From contig NZ_CP149511.1 of the NCBI RefSeq assembly GCF_040126305.1, positions 186,001 through 250,000 of the forward strand: a stretch of DNA of 64,000 nucleotides, written 5' to 3'. The notes under the pieces are model-generated. The model was given only the letters and a program-made list of their open reading frames with translations, did not search any database and was not told the origin of the DNA. The position numbers and the translations under genes were made by a program. Shown here piece after piece: positions 1 to 9,336 of this stretch. Position 1 is the stretch's first letter. Each line of letters opens with the position of its first letter. Origin of the DNA: Pararhizobium sp. A13 (GTDB lineage: Bacteria; Pseudomonadota; Alphaproteobacteria; Rhizobiales; Rhizobiaceae).

Positions 1-1
1 C

Positions 2-1174
2 AAGGCTCGAGCCACGCTTGATACCGCCAGAGCAGGACTTTTTCCGTCGCTCGACGGTTCTGCCTCCGCCACGCACGAGGGTAACGAAGGCGACGACCTT
101 AACAAGATTACGGCGGGGACAAATAAAAGTGGCGCTCTCGATGCCGCATGGGAACTCGACCTATTCGGCAAGACCAAGAAAGAGACACAAGCCGCGACGT
201 CACGAGCCCATGGTCAGATCTGGTCGTGGCATGACGTACGGATTTCCGTTGCGGCCGAAGTCGGCGATTACTATGTCCAGTATCGCGCTTGCCGTCAGCT
301 CGAACGGCTTTACCGGGATGAGCTGGCTTCGCAGAAAGAAACAATCCGTGTCACGGAAAAATCGGCTCAGTCAGGATTTACATCGACGGCCGATCTGGCG
401 CTTGCCCGTGCGAGCGCAGCAACATCTTCTTCCAACTTGACTGCTCAGCGTGGGGATTGCGAGATCATTGTCAAATCGCTGGTCCAACTGACAGGCGGCG
501 ATGAACTCGTCGTCAGAAAACTTCTGGAGCAGGGAAAGAACCGCATTCCTCAGCCACCTGCGCTGGGAATCGCGTCAGTACCCGCTGAGGTCTTGAGGCA
601 AAGACCTGACATCAATGCCCTGGAAGCGGAAGTCGCAGCGACGATCGCAGACGTTGGTGCAGCAAAAGCTGACTTGTATCCCAGTCTCAGCTTGAGTGGA
701 TCGATTTCAATCAGCGAGTCCACCGTGACGGGCAGATCAGTCCCATGGTCATTCGGGCCTGCTCTGTCGATACCGCTGCTTGATGGCGGGACAAGAAGGG
801 CGGCGGTCAGAAGCGCCGTCGCGGACTATGATATTGCTGTCGCGAGTTACAAGTCTGGCGTCTTGAGTGCTGTCGCCGAAGTCGAGATGGCCCTCATCCG
901 GGTCAATACGGCGCTGCGGCGGGTCACCGATGCCAAAACCGCGGCTGACAATTATCAAAGCTATTTCAGCTCAGTCGACCAGAACTGGAAGTCCGGCGGG
1001 GTCAGTATCCTTGACCGCGAAGAAGCCCGTCGGTCGGCGCAATCGGCCGCAATCACCCTCATCGAAATCAGGCGCGACGCGGTCCAATACTGGATTGCCC
1101 TCTACAAATCTTTGGGAGGCGGCTGGTCCGCCCCGGATGACGCCTCGATTGCCTCTGTCAATGGAATACACTGA
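2..1174 (+). CDS. RND efflux outer-membrane factor, NodT family (5' truncated by window)
   Basis: Frame 2 is open from the first bases to a TGA at 1172-1174 (about 390 residues), so the true start lies outside the window. It belongs to the TolC/NodT class of outer-membrane channel lipoproteins that complete tripartite efflux pumps. Visible signatures are the early stretch ARAGLFPSLDGSAS, the later VLRQRPDINALEAE and the repeat-like LYPSLSLSGS, the two internally related halves typical of this trimeric barrel/alpha-tunnel family. The stop overlaps the adaptor start by one base (TGATG), indicating one operon. An ATG at 437 in the same frame is internal. Substrate cannot be read from the sequence. 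Confidence 0.9.
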   Translation, partial: KARATLDTARAGLFPSLDGSASATHEGNEGDDLNKITAGTNKSGALDAAWELDLFGKTKKETQAATSRAHGQIWSWHDVRISVAAEVGDYYVQYRACRQLERLYRDELASQKETIRVTEKSAQSGFTSTADLALARASAATSSSNLTAQRGDCEIIVKSLVQLTGGDELVVRKLLEQGKNRIPQPPALGIASVPAEVLRQRPDINALEAEVAATIADVGAAKADLYPSLSLSGSISISESTVTGRSVPWSFGPALSIPLLDGGTRRAAVRSAVADYDIAVASYKSGVLSAVAEVEMALIRVNTALRRVTDAKTAADNYQSYFSSVDQNWKSGGVSILDREEARRSAQSAAITLIEIRRDAVQYWIALYKSLGGGWSAPDDASIASVNGIH

Positions 1175-2304
1175 TGCGTAGATTTGCCTTCATTCCTCTC
1201 GCGATGGCGCTCGCCTTAACGCCCCATTTTGCGCTCCCCCTTACGGCCCAGGGCCAGGAAGTCGAACAAAACGACACTCGAGCGGCGGCATTGACCGTCA
1301 GTGTTGTCAAACCAGAGGTTTCGTTGTGGCCGGTGACTATCCCGGCGAGTGGTCGACTTGCTGCATGGCATGAGGCGATAATTGCCGCCGAGGTCAGCGG
1401 ACTGAGGATCATTGATGTCAAGGCGGATGTCGGTACATCCGTGAATAAAGGCGACCTGCTCGTGCAGTTCGCGCCCGAGACCTCGCAAGCGGAACTTGAA
1501 CAACAGCAAGCTGCCGTCGAAAAGGCTAAAGCCGCCTTGGAACAAGCAACCATCGACGCCGAGCGCGCCCGCGGATTGACGGGCTCCGGTGCGCTATCAA
1601 CGCAGCAGACGACAGAATACCTGATTACGGAGCGTAAAGCGAAAGCCGAACTCTTTTCTGCGCAAGCCGCGTTGGCATCCGCGCAACTCACATTGGATCG
1701 CACCAAAATTTACGCGGTAGACGATGGGGTCATTTCCGAACGCTCGGCATCTCTTGGAAACGTCGTCACCGCCGGCGACGAACTGTTCAAGCTCATCCGA
1801 CAGAACCGGGTCGAATGGAAGGCCGAGTTGCCGATCAAGCGTTTGGCTGACGTCAAAAACGGTACAAAGGCGATCATCCCCACGCCGGTGGGTGACGTCC
1901 GCGGTGAGGTCAGGCTGATTTCGCCGACGACATCGACTGACAATGGTCGAGTGACGGTCTATGTTGCCTTGCATCCCGATGCAGGCATGCCGCAACCGAA
2001 GACCGGCATTCTGGCCAGTGGTTATTTTGAATTTGATCGCACTGTTGCGCTGACGGTCCCCGCAACTGCCGTTACCCTGAGGGACGGCTTCTCCTACGTG
2101 TTCATTGTGAACGAGGCAGACCAGCCGACTGTCACGCGCAAGCGTGTCGAGATCGGTCGGCGACAGAACGACCGCGTCGAACTCGTTTCGGGAATTGAAA
2201 AGAATGACAAGGTGGTGACCTCCGGCGGCGCATTCCTCGCGGACGGTTCAACTGTGCGGGTATCAGAAGGTTCTGCAACCGCCAACAAGGAGGAGACAAA
2301 ATGA
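1174..2304 (+). CDS. RND efflux periplasmic adaptor (membrane fusion protein)
   Basis: 376 residues with an N-terminal signal peptide (MRRFAFIPLAMALALTP, hydrophobic to about residue 25). It has the order expected of an HlyD/AcrA-type adaptor: lipoyl half-motif (AAEVSGLRIIDVKADVG), alpha-hairpin rich in Glu/Gln/Ala (about 100-165), second lipoyl half (YAVDDGVISERSASLGNVV), beta-barrel, then a C-terminal membrane-proximal domain. It joins the inner-membrane pump to the outer-membrane factor. The start overlaps the upstream stop, and the stop overlaps the pump start (ATGA at 2301-2304), so all three are translationally coupled. Confidence 0.93.
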   Translation: MRRFAFIPLAMALALTPHFALPLTAQGQEVEQNDTRAAALTVSVVKPEVSLWPVTIPASGRLAAWHEAIIAAEVSGLRIIDVKADVGTSVNKGDLLVQFAPETSQAELEQQQAAVEKAKAALEQATIDAERARGLTGSGALSTQQTTEYLITERKAKAELFSAQAALASAQLTLDRTKIYAVDDGVISERSASLGNVVTAGDELFKLIRQNRVEWKAELPIKRLADVKNGTKAIIPTPVGDVRGEVRLISPTTSTDNGRVTVYVALHPDAGMPQPKTGILASGYFEFDRTVALTVPATAVTLRDGFSYVFIVNEADQPTVTRKRVEIGRRQNDRVELVSGIEKNDKVVTSGGAFLADGSTVRVSEGSATANKEETK

Positions 2305-5300
2305 ATTTCTCCTCCTGGTCAATCCGCAATCCCGTTCCCTCAATCCTGCTTTTTGCATTGTTGACCGCTTGTGGCCTGTGGGCCTTCAATCGTCTCGACG
2401 TGCAAAATTTTCCCGATATGGATCTTCCAACGATTGAAATCAGCGCTTCGCTCGACGGGGCGGCAGCTGCTCAGCTCGAGACGGAAGTGGCACGCAAGAT
2501 CGAAGATGAGCTGACTGGTCTGACACAGCTCGATTCTGTCACCACGACGATCACTGACGGCTCTGTAACCATCTCTGTCGCGTTCAAAGTCGGAAAAAAT
2601 ACTCAAGTCGCGCTGGACGAGGTGAAAAGCGCTGTCGACCAGGCGCAAGATGACCTGCCAGAGGAAATGAATGCACCAACCGTCTCGAAACTGTCCCTGA
2701 ATGCTTCGCCGCTGATTACCTATGTGGTGCGTTCCGACAAACTGGACGATGCGGAACTGTCGTGGTTCATCGATAACGACATGTCACGAGCGCTGATGGC
2801 TGTGGAAGGTGTCGGCGAAGTCGGCCGCCTGGGAGGCGTCGACAGAGAAGTCAGGGTGGAGCTCAACGCAAACCTGCTCGATGGCTTGGGATTGACCGCA
2901 AACGACGTCAACGGGCAGCTTGAAGCGGTGCAATCCGATCTGTCAGGCGGCAAAGGACGAATTGGCGGCGAAAGCCAGTCTGTCCGCACCTTGGCGGCTG
3001 CAGACAATGCCGATCAGCTTGGCGGAACGCCTATTCCTCTGCCAAAGGGAAGCTGGGTTCGACTGGATGAACTCGGCACGGTCACCGATTCCCACAGCGA
3101 CGTCACCTCGCTCGCCTATCTGAACGGCAAACCGGTCATTGCGGCCCAGATCAAGCGTTCCAAAGGGTACTCCGATATCGCGGTCACCGAGAATGTCCGC
3201 GAAGCGATGAAAGTGTTTGCCGCGGCCAATCCCCTTGTGACAATCGAGGAAGCCTACAACACGATTGTTCCGACCGAGCAGAATTATGAATCGTCGATGC
3301 ACATGGTCTACGAGGGCGCTCTGATCGCAATCTTCGTGGTTTTGCTGTTTCTTCGCGATTGGCGCGCGACGCTTCTGGCCGCCGTTGCATTGCCGCTGTC
3401 GATCATACCCACGTTTCTCGTGATGTACCTGCTCGACTACACCTTGAACACGATCACGCTCTTGGCGCTGTCATTGGTCGTTGGAATTCTCGTCGACGAC
3501 GCGATTGTCGAGATTGAGAACATCGAGCGACACCTCAATATGGGCAAAAGTCCGTTCGACGCGGCCATGGAAGCGGCAGACGAAATAGGACTGGCGGTTA
3601 TCGCAACCACGTTCACATTGGTCGCCGTGTTTTTGCCCACGGCCTTCATGGGCGGAATTCCGGGCATCATCTTCAAGCAATTCGGCATCACGGCTTCCGT
3701 TGCCGTTCTTGCCTCTCTCCTGGTAGCGCGGTTGATCACGCCGATGATGGCGGCATACATTATGAAGGCAAGTGGCACGAAGCACGAAGGGGACGGCCGC
3801 TTGATGCGCTCCTATCTTTGGCTCGTAAGAGGCGCACTTCGGCGCCGCTGGATACCGGTGCTCGGGACGGCAGGATTCCTGGCGTTCACCGTCCTGCTTC
3901 TTACCAATCTGTCGACTGGCTTTTTTCCGGCGTCCGACGACGGGCAGACCCAGGTTTCCATAACCACGCCTCCCGGGTCGACGATTGAGTCGACTGACGA
4001 AGCCGCGCGAAAGGCATCCGAGATCATCGCTGGCGTGGATCATGTCACCTCGGTGTTTCAGGCAACAGGCACTGCCTCGACCGGCGGCATGAACAGTACG
4101 TCGAATGCAAGCATCGACAGTGCCACGATCGTCGTCAATCTCACACCGATCGACGACCGCGATATCAAGCAGTCACAAATCGAAGCGGATTTGCGCAAGG
4201 CTTTGGAGCGGTTGCCCGGTGTTCGTGTGGAAATCGGCTCGGGCGGCAATGGCACGGAGCTCACTCTCACGCTGGCGGGCGATGACTCCGAACTTCTGGA
4301 GCAGGCAGCGGCAAGCCTTGAGGCCGATCTGCGTACCCTGCCAGGTATCGGCAACGTGACGTCATCGGCAGCTATGCAATCGCCGGAGGTTACAATCAAA
4401 CCGGATATGGCGGAAGCCGCGTCTCTGGGTGTAACGTCCCAGGCTATCGCCGAGGCTATTCGGGTCGCGACCGCAGGCGCCTATGACGCCGCCTTGTCGC
4501 AGCTCAATCTACCCGAACGCCAGGTGCCCATCCGGGTAATGCTCGACACAACAAGCCGACAGTCACTCGATGCAATATCCTTGATCCCTGTTGAGGGCAA
4601 AGAAGGCAATGTTTCGCTCGGTGCCGTTGCCGACATCTCTCTGGGATCCAGCCCAAGCGAAATCGATCGGCTCGATCGGTCACGCAATGTCTCGCTGACT
4701 GTCGAACTGAATGGGAGGAACCTGTCAGACGTAATGGCGCAGGCAGCTCAGTTGCCCAGCTACCAGAACTTGCCGCAAGGCGTGAAATTTGTCGAACAGG
4801 GCGAACTCAAGCGTCAAAGCGAGCTGTTCAGCAGTTTCGGCACCGCCATGGCGATAGGCATCTTCTGCATCTACGCCGTTCTGGTCCTTCTCTTCCATGA
4901 TTTCCTTCAACCCATCACTATCCTGATGGCCCTGCCGCTGGCGCTTGGCGGGGCGATGCTACCGCTAGTTCTCAGTGGTACAAGCTTCTCGATGCCGGCG
5001 GTGATCGGTCTGCTGCTCTTGATGGGCATCGTCTCAAAAAACTCAATTCTACTTGTCGAGTACGCTATTGAGGCCCGCAGAGCTGGCATGTCCCGTTTTG
5101 ATGCGCTCGTCGATGCATGTCACAAGCGTGCCCGACCGATCGTCATGACAACCATCGCCATGGCCGGCGGCATGCTTCCGGCGGCGCTCAGCCTTGTGTC
5201 GGGCGACTCCAGCTTTCGCCAACCCATGGGCGTCGTCGTGATCGGCGGCCTGATTACCTCGACCTTCTTGAGCCTTCTGGTCATCCCGGTGGTCTTCACA

Positions 5301-5360
5301 CTGCTGGATGATGTGCTGAGATCGTTCAATGTACGGTTTTCAAAGAGTAAGGCCGCGTAG
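2301..5360 (+). CDS. RND efflux pump, inner-membrane permease (HAE-1-like)
   Basis: 1019 residues, the usual length for an AcrB/MexB-class proton antiporter. A first membrane helix near residues 12-30 is followed by a large periplasmic domain, a helix bundle around residues 335-500, a second periplasmic domain and a C-terminal bundle ending near residue 1005. The proton-relay helix carries the hallmark VDDAIVEIENIERH. It would export a hydrophobic or cationic compound with the adaptor and channel encoded upstream. No regulator is visible beside it, so inducer and substrate stay unknown. Transcription is followed after about 45 bp by insertion-sequence debris. Confidence 0.93.
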   Translation: MNFSSWSIRNPVPSILLFALLTACGLWAFNRLDVQNFPDMDLPTIEISASLDGAAAAQLETEVARKIEDELTGLTQLDSVTTTITDGSVTISVAFKVGKNTQVALDEVKSAVDQAQDDLPEEMNAPTVSKLSLNASPLITYVVRSDKLDDAELSWFIDNDMSRALMAVEGVGEVGRLGGVDREVRVELNANLLDGLGLTANDVNGQLEAVQSDLSGGKGRIGGESQSVRTLAAADNADQLGGTPIPLPKGSWVRLDELGTVTDSHSDVTSLAYLNGKPVIAAQIKRSKGYSDIAVTENVREAMKVFAAANPLVTIEEAYNTIVPTEQNYESSMHMVYEGALIAIFVVLLFLRDWRATLLAAVALPLSIIPTFLVMYLLDYTLNTITLLALSLVVGILVDDAIVEIENIERHLNMGKSPFDAAMEAADEIGLAVIATTFTLVAVFLPTAFMGGIPGIIFKQFGITASVAVLASLLVARLITPMMAAYIMKASGTKHEGDGRLMRSYLWLVRGALRRRWIPVLGTAGFLAFTVLLLTNLSTGFFPASDDGQTQVSITTPPGSTIESTDEAARKASEIIAGVDHVTSVFQATGTASTGGMNSTSNASIDSATIVVNLTPIDDRDIKQSQIEADLRKALERLPGVRVEIGSGGNGTELTLTLAGDDSELLEQAAASLEADLRTLPGIGNVTSSAAMQSPEVTIKPDMAEAASLGVTSQAIAEAIRVATAGAYDAALSQLNLPERQVPIRVMLDTTSRQSLDAISLIPVEGKEGNVSLGAVADISLGSSPSEIDRLDRSRNVSLTVELNGRNLSDVMAQAAQLPSYQNLPQGVKFVEQGELKRQSELFSSFGTAMAIGIFCIYAVLVLLFHDFLQPITILMALPLALGGAMLPLVLSGTSFSMPAVIGLLLLMGIVSKNSILLVEYAIEARRAGMSRFDALVDACHKRARPIVMTTIAMAGGMLPAALSLVSGDSSFRQPMGVVVIGGLITSTFLSLLVIPVVFTLLDDVLRSFNVRFSKSKAA

Positions 5361-5404
5361 CATGCTGCTGATGGCAATCGCGGAGAAGCCCGCTGGAGTA
5401 TTTT

Positions 5405-5806
5405 TATCTAAGATCGCGGGGAGGCCTGACGACCAAAATTCACATGATTGTCGACGCTTTGGGCAATCCTGTTGCTGTGTCGCTCACACCGGGGCAGCAA
5501 TTCGACCTCAGCCAAGCCGCGTCTTTGCTGGAAGAAGTCGAGGCGTTTCCGGCAGACAAGGCCTATGATGCCGATGCGTTGATCGAGGTTCTCACAGACC
5601 GCAGCATCACCGCGGTCATCCCGTCCAAAGCCAATAGGCTTGTCCAGCGTGACACCGACTTCGCGCTCTACAGAGAACGTAACCTTGTCGAGCGGTTCTT
5701 CTGCAAACTCAAAGGTTTCAGAGCAATTGCAACCCGCTATGACAAACTGGCAAAAACCTTCCTCGCCGCAATCCAACTCGTCTGCATCGTCTCTTGGTTC
5801 AACTGA
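5405..5806 (+). pseudogene. IS5-family transposase, 3' fragment
   Basis: In frame with an ATG at 5444, the reading frame begins abruptly with SRGGLTTKIHMIVD and runs to a TGA at 5804-5806. It contains DKAYDAD (second catalytic Asp) and ERNLVERFFCKLK (catalytic Glu) of the DDE domain of IS5-group (IS427-like) transposases. The N-terminal half, with the first Asp, is missing, so the element is dead. The bases after the stop (GACGACACGCTC, about 5805-5816) may be the old right terminal repeat. It separates the efflux operon from the tartrate region and marks a past insertion and rearrangement. Confidence 0.85.
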
Positions 5807-5881
5807 CGACACGCTCTAATACAATGGACGCCTATCGTCTTTGACGGGTGAGCATGGCTGACCAGGTGGGTTTGGCAAGAC

Positions 5882-6796
5882 TTAGGCCTGCTCCGCATAT
5901 CGACCGATATTTTTATTGAGCAGTTCCAGCAACTGGTCCCGACCTGGATCGCGAACAGCTTTGGTCCAGGCGACTGCGAGCGGCAGTTTTCGCAATGATG
6001 ATCCATCAGCGCTCGCGAGAGGAACGAAGGTCACCCCGGATACTGCCAGTTTCGCTGTCCAGCGCGGAACGATGGCGGACCCGATGCCTGCTGCAACGAG
6101 GTTTATGATTGTCTGCTTCTCGTCGGCAATCTGCGCTATACGCGGGTGTAGCCCGGCATCCTCGAACAGTTTCATCGTCAGATCGTAGCTGTGCGGGCGA
6201 GAGCGACGCTCGGGCACGATAAGGGGCTCGTCTCCCAGTTCTTTGACGGATACGCGGTCGCCGCCGGCTAGCGGATGCGTGACGGCCAGGGCAATAACGG
6301 GCGTTTCGTGGGCCAGGGTGCGAACGGCCAGATTGCGGCTCAGTCCGTCTCGGGGCCGAATGAAGACGATATCCAGTCGCCCGGCAATCAATTTTGGAAT
6401 GAGGCGGATGGACTTGTCCTCGACCAGTTGAGTGACAATGCCTGGACACTGCTCACGGAAATCGTGCAGCAACGGCGGTATGAGGCCTGCGGCAGCACTG
6501 TCGATCGCGCCGATGCGCAGCACGGTCGCCTGCTGGTTTTTCCTGGATCGAAACTCTTCCGCGAGTGCTTGCAAGCGATGGAGAAGGGGTCTCACCTCTT
6601 CGAGCAGGGCGGCTCCGTCTTCCGTTAACGAGACACTCCGCGTCGTACGGGACATGAGGCGGGTGCCCAGGGATTCTTCGAGCAATCTGACATGCCTTCC
6701 CAAGGATGCTGGGAGCAATCCCATTTTTTGAGCTGCTCTGCCGAAATGCAGTTCTTCGGCAACTGCCACAAAGCACTTCAATTGTTCCAGTTCCAT
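5882..6796 (-). CDS. ttuA: LysR-type regulator of the tartrate operon
   Basis: 304 residues with an N-terminal winged HTH ([18 protein letters not shown], then [23 protein letters not shown]) and a type-2 periplasmic-binding-like effector domain. It is divergent from the MFS/tartrate dehydrogenase genes, exactly the place of ttuA in the Agrobacterium vitis ttuABCDE arrangement, so it probably activates ttuB-E in response to tartrate or a breakdown product. The symbol rests on synteny and family, not on a checked alignment. The shared upstream gap (6797-6918) should hold its binding sites. Confidence 0.8.
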   Translation of the reverse strand: MELEQLKCFVAVAEELHFGRAAQKMGLLPASLGRHVRLLEESLGTRLMSRTTRSVSLTEDGAALLEEVRPLLHRLQALAEEFRSRKNQQATVLRIGAIDSAAAGLIPPLLHDFREQCPGIVTQLVEDKSIRLIPKLIAGRLDIVFIRPRDGLSRNLAVRTLAHETPVIALAVTHPLAGGDRVSVKELGDEPLIVPERRSRPHSYDLTMKLFEDAGLHPRIAQIADEKQTIINLVAAGIGSAIVPRWTAKLAVSGVTFVPLASADGSSLRKLPLAVAWTKAVRDPGRDQLLELLNKNIGRYAEQA

Positions 6797-6809
6797 GGAG
6801 CACCGATTG

Positions 6810-6830
6810 TATCATTTGATTATATAATTA
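6810..6830. promoter_or_regulatory. candidate LysR box between ttuA and ttuB
   Basis: The divergent gap is AT-rich and contains the perfect palindrome ATTATATAAT (6819-6828) preceded by ATTGTATCATTT. LysR proteins bind imperfect T-N11-A dyads in such divergent gaps, so this is the best site for autorepression and activation of the ttuB operon. The assignment is by position and composition only. Confidence 0.4.
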
Positions 6831-6918
6831 GAGCAACATAGCGTTGAAGGGAAGCGAGAATTAGCGTCTGTTGATGACGCAGGAGGTGCGTCGAATTGAT
6901 CATTGGGAGGAGTTCGCT

Positions 6919-8220
6919 ATGAATGGCGACCTGGAGACGCGCGTCCTGCGCAAAATCACTCTGCGCATCGTGCCGTTCATTATGGCACTTTATCTCATCG
7001 CCTTCATCGACCGGGTAAACATCGGCTTTGCGGCATTGACGATGAACGAGGATCTCGGGTTTTCGCCGACCGTATTCGGCATCGGCGCAGGCATTTTCTT
7101 CATCGGCTATTTCCTGTTCGAAGTGCCTTCGAACCTCATCCTTAACAAGGTTGGCGCTCGCATCTGGATCGCCCGCGTCATGATCACCTGGGGACTCGTC
7201 TCCGGTGCCATGGCTTTCATTCAGGGAACGACAAGTTTTTATACGCTGCGTTTCCTTCTCGGTATCGCGGAAGCCGGGTTTTTCCCAGGCATCATCCTCT
7301 ATCTCAGCTTTTGGTTTCCCGCCCGTCGCAGAGCAGCGGTAACGGCGATGTTCATGGCAGCAGCACCGATTGCGACAGCCATTGGGTCGCCGATTTCCGG
7401 TGCACTGCTGGAGATGCACGGATTTCTGGGTCTCACCGGTTGGCAGTGGATGTTCCTGATCGAGGCAGTTCCTGCGATCGTGCTCGGCGTGGTCGTGCTG
7501 TTCTACCTGACCGACCGCCCGGAGAAAGCTAACTGGCTGACGACCGAAGAGCGGAACTGGCTGGTGGAAACAATGGCTAAAGAGAACGCTGGAAAGTCGA
7601 AGGCGAGCCACAGTGTGTGGGCGGGCTTGGCGGATCGGCGCGTTCTTGCCCTTGCGCTCGTCTACTTCGGCACGTCCGCCGGCCTTTACACGTTGGGAAT
7701 CTGGGCGCCGCAGATCATCAAGGAGTTCGGTCTGTCGTCCTTCCAGGTCGGCATGCTGAATTCAATTCCAGCGATATTCGCTGTCGTCGGCATGGTTCTG
7801 TGGGCACGCCATTCCGACAAGTCGGGCGAAAGAACCTGGCATGTGGTGGCCGCCTGCCTGCTCGCCTCGGCGGGCCTTGCCTTCGCGACCGGTGCCACCA
7901 CTGTCTTCGCCGTCCTTGCTGCGCTGACCCTGGTCAATATCGGCATCAGCGCGTCGAAACCACCGCTTTGGAGCATGCCCACGCTCTTCCTCTCCGGGCC
8001 GGCGGCCGCAGCGGGTATTGCCACCATCAATTCGATTGGCAACCTGGGTGGCTTCGTTGGTCCCTCGATGATCGGCTGGATCAAGGACGTCACCGGCAGT
8101 TTTGCGGGTGGCCTCTACTTCGTCGCCGCGTTGCTGGTCGTATCCGCGATCGTGACGCTCGTGCTGTCGCGCACCGCACCGGAAAACGGGGCCAAGGTCG
8201 CCTCAGTCCAAAATCGTTAA
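6919..8220 (+). CDS. ttuB: MFS transporter, anion:cation symporter family (tartrate uptake)
   Basis: 433 residues with about 12 hydrophobic segments. Near the N-terminus are the family signatures LIAFIDRVNIGFAAL and SNLILNKVGARIW of the ACS family, which includes TtuB, GarP and phthalate permeases. An in-frame ATG at 6871 exists, but GGGAGGAG lies 6 bp before the ATG at 6919 and the protein then aligns in length with the family. As the first gene of the operon it would import tartrate or a related hydroxy-acid by proton symport. The next gene follows after 21 bp. Confidence 0.85.
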   Translation: MNGDLETRVLRKITLRIVPFIMALYLIAFIDRVNIGFAALTMNEDLGFSPTVFGIGAGIFFIGYFLFEVPSNLILNKVGARIWIARVMITWGLVSGAMAFIQGTTSFYTLRFLLGIAEAGFFPGIILYLSFWFPARRRAAVTAMFMAAAPIATAIGSPISGALLEMHGFLGLTGWQWMFLIEAVPAIVLGVVVLFYLTDRPEKANWLTTEERNWLVETMAKENAGKSKASHSVWAGLADRRVLALALVYFGTSAGLYTLGIWAPQIIKEFGLSSFQVGMLNSIPAIFAVVGMVLWARHSDKSGERTWHVVAACLLASAGLAFATGATTVFAVLAALTLVNIGISASKPPLWSMPTLFLSGPAAAAGIATINSIGNLGGFVGPSMIGWIKDVTGSFAGGLYFVAALLVVSAIVTLVLSRTAPENGAKVASVQNR

Positions 8221-8240
8221 ATCTCAAAGTGGAGCATAGA

Positions 8241-9312
8241 CATGCGTGAATACAAGATTGCGGCCATTCCTGCGGATGGGATTGGCCCAGAGGTGATAGC
8301 GGCGGGTCTTCAGGTTCTGGAGGCGCTGGAACAGCGCAGCGGCGACTTCAAGATCCACTCCGAGACCTTCGACTGGGGTTCGGACTATTATAAGAAGCAT
8401 GGCGTGATGATGCCGGCCGACGGGCTGGAGAAGTTGAAGAAGTTCGACGCGATCTTTTTCGGTGCCGTGGGCGCTCCGGACGTTCCCGACCACATCACGC
8501 TGTGGGGCCTGCGCCTGCCGATCTGCCAGGGGTTCGACCAGTACGCCAATGTGCGCCCGACGAAGATCCTGCCCGGCATCACGCCGCCCTTGCGCAATTG
8601 CGGTCCGGGCGATCTCGACTGGGTGATCGTGCGGGAGAACTCCGAAGGCGAATATTCCGGCCATGGCGGCCGCGCCCATCGCGGCCTGCCGGAAGAGGTC
8701 GGCACGGAAGTGGCGATCTTCACCCGCGTCGGCGTCACCCGCATCATGCGCTACGCCTTCAAACTGGCCCAGGCGCGCCCGCGCAAGCTGCTGACAGTCG
8801 TCACCAAGTCGAACGCCCAGCGCCATGGCATGGTCATGTGGGACGAGATCGCGGCCGAAGTGTCGAAGGAATTCCCGGACGTCACCTGGGACAAGATGCT
8901 GGTCGATGCGATGACGGTGCGCATGACGCTGAAGCCGGAGACGCTCGACACGATCGTTGCGACCAACCTGCATGCCGACATCCTGTCTGACCTCGCCGGT
9001 GCTCTTGCCGGCTCGCTCGGCGTCGCGCCGACCGCCAACATCGACCCGGAGCGCCGTTTCCCGTCAATGTTCGAGCCGATCCACGGCTCGGCCTTCGACA
9101 TCACCGGCAAGGGTATCGCCAACCCGATCGCCACTTTCTGGACGGCAGCGCAGATGCTCGAGCATCTCGGTGAACGCGAGGCCGCCGCGCGGCTGATGAG
9201 CGCCGTCGAGCGCGTGACTGAAGCAGGCATCCTAACGCCTGACGTCGGTGGCACCGCCAACACGAAGCAAGTCACCGACGCCGTATGCGAGGCAATCGCA
9301 GGCTCAAATATC
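8241..9312 (+). repeat. 1072-bp direct repeat, copy 1 (ttuC body)
   Basis: The repeat spans from one base before the ATG of ttuC to the sixth codon before the stop region. It matches 14015-15086 at an offset of 5774 bp; the only difference I found is C at 8880 versus T at 14654, a synonymous Asp codon change. The flanks on both sides differ completely, so the duplicated unit is essentially the coding sequence alone. Confidence 0.92.
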
Positions 9313-9336
9313 CTGAAGATGGCTGCTGCCGAATGA
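8242..9336 (+). CDS. ttuC: tartrate dehydrogenase/decarboxylase, copy 1
   Basis: 364 residues of the beta-decarboxylating isopropylmalate/isocitrate dehydrogenase family. TtuC-type enzymes use NAD and Mn to convert tartrate to oxaloglycolate or D-glycerate. Seen are VIVRENSEGEYSGHGG (substrate and metal region), the Asp-rich helix NLHADILSDLAGALAGSLG (metal ligands) and EPIHGSAFDITG (nucleotide-binding loop). The stop overlaps the next start (ATGA 9333-9336), coupling it to ttuD. From 8241 to 9312 the DNA is repeated at 14015-15086 with one base different; only the last residues (LKMAAAE) are unique to this copy. Confidence 0.9.
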   Translation: MREYKIAAIPADGIGPEVIAAGLQVLEALEQRSGDFKIHSETFDWGSDYYKKHGVMMPADGLEKLKKFDAIFFGAVGAPDVPDHITLWGLRLPICQGFDQYANVRPTKILPGITPPLRNCGPGDLDWVIVRENSEGEYSGHGGRAHRGLPEEVGTEVAIFTRVGVTRIMRYAFKLAQARPRKLLTVVTKSNAQRHGMVMWDEIAAEVSKEFPDVTWDKMLVDAMTVRMTLKPETLDTIVATNLHADILSDLAGALAGSLGVAPTANIDPERRFPSMFEPIHGSAFDITGKGIANPIATFWTAAQMLEHLGEREAAARLMSAVERVTEAGILTPDVGGTANTKQVTDAVCEAIAGSNILKMAAAE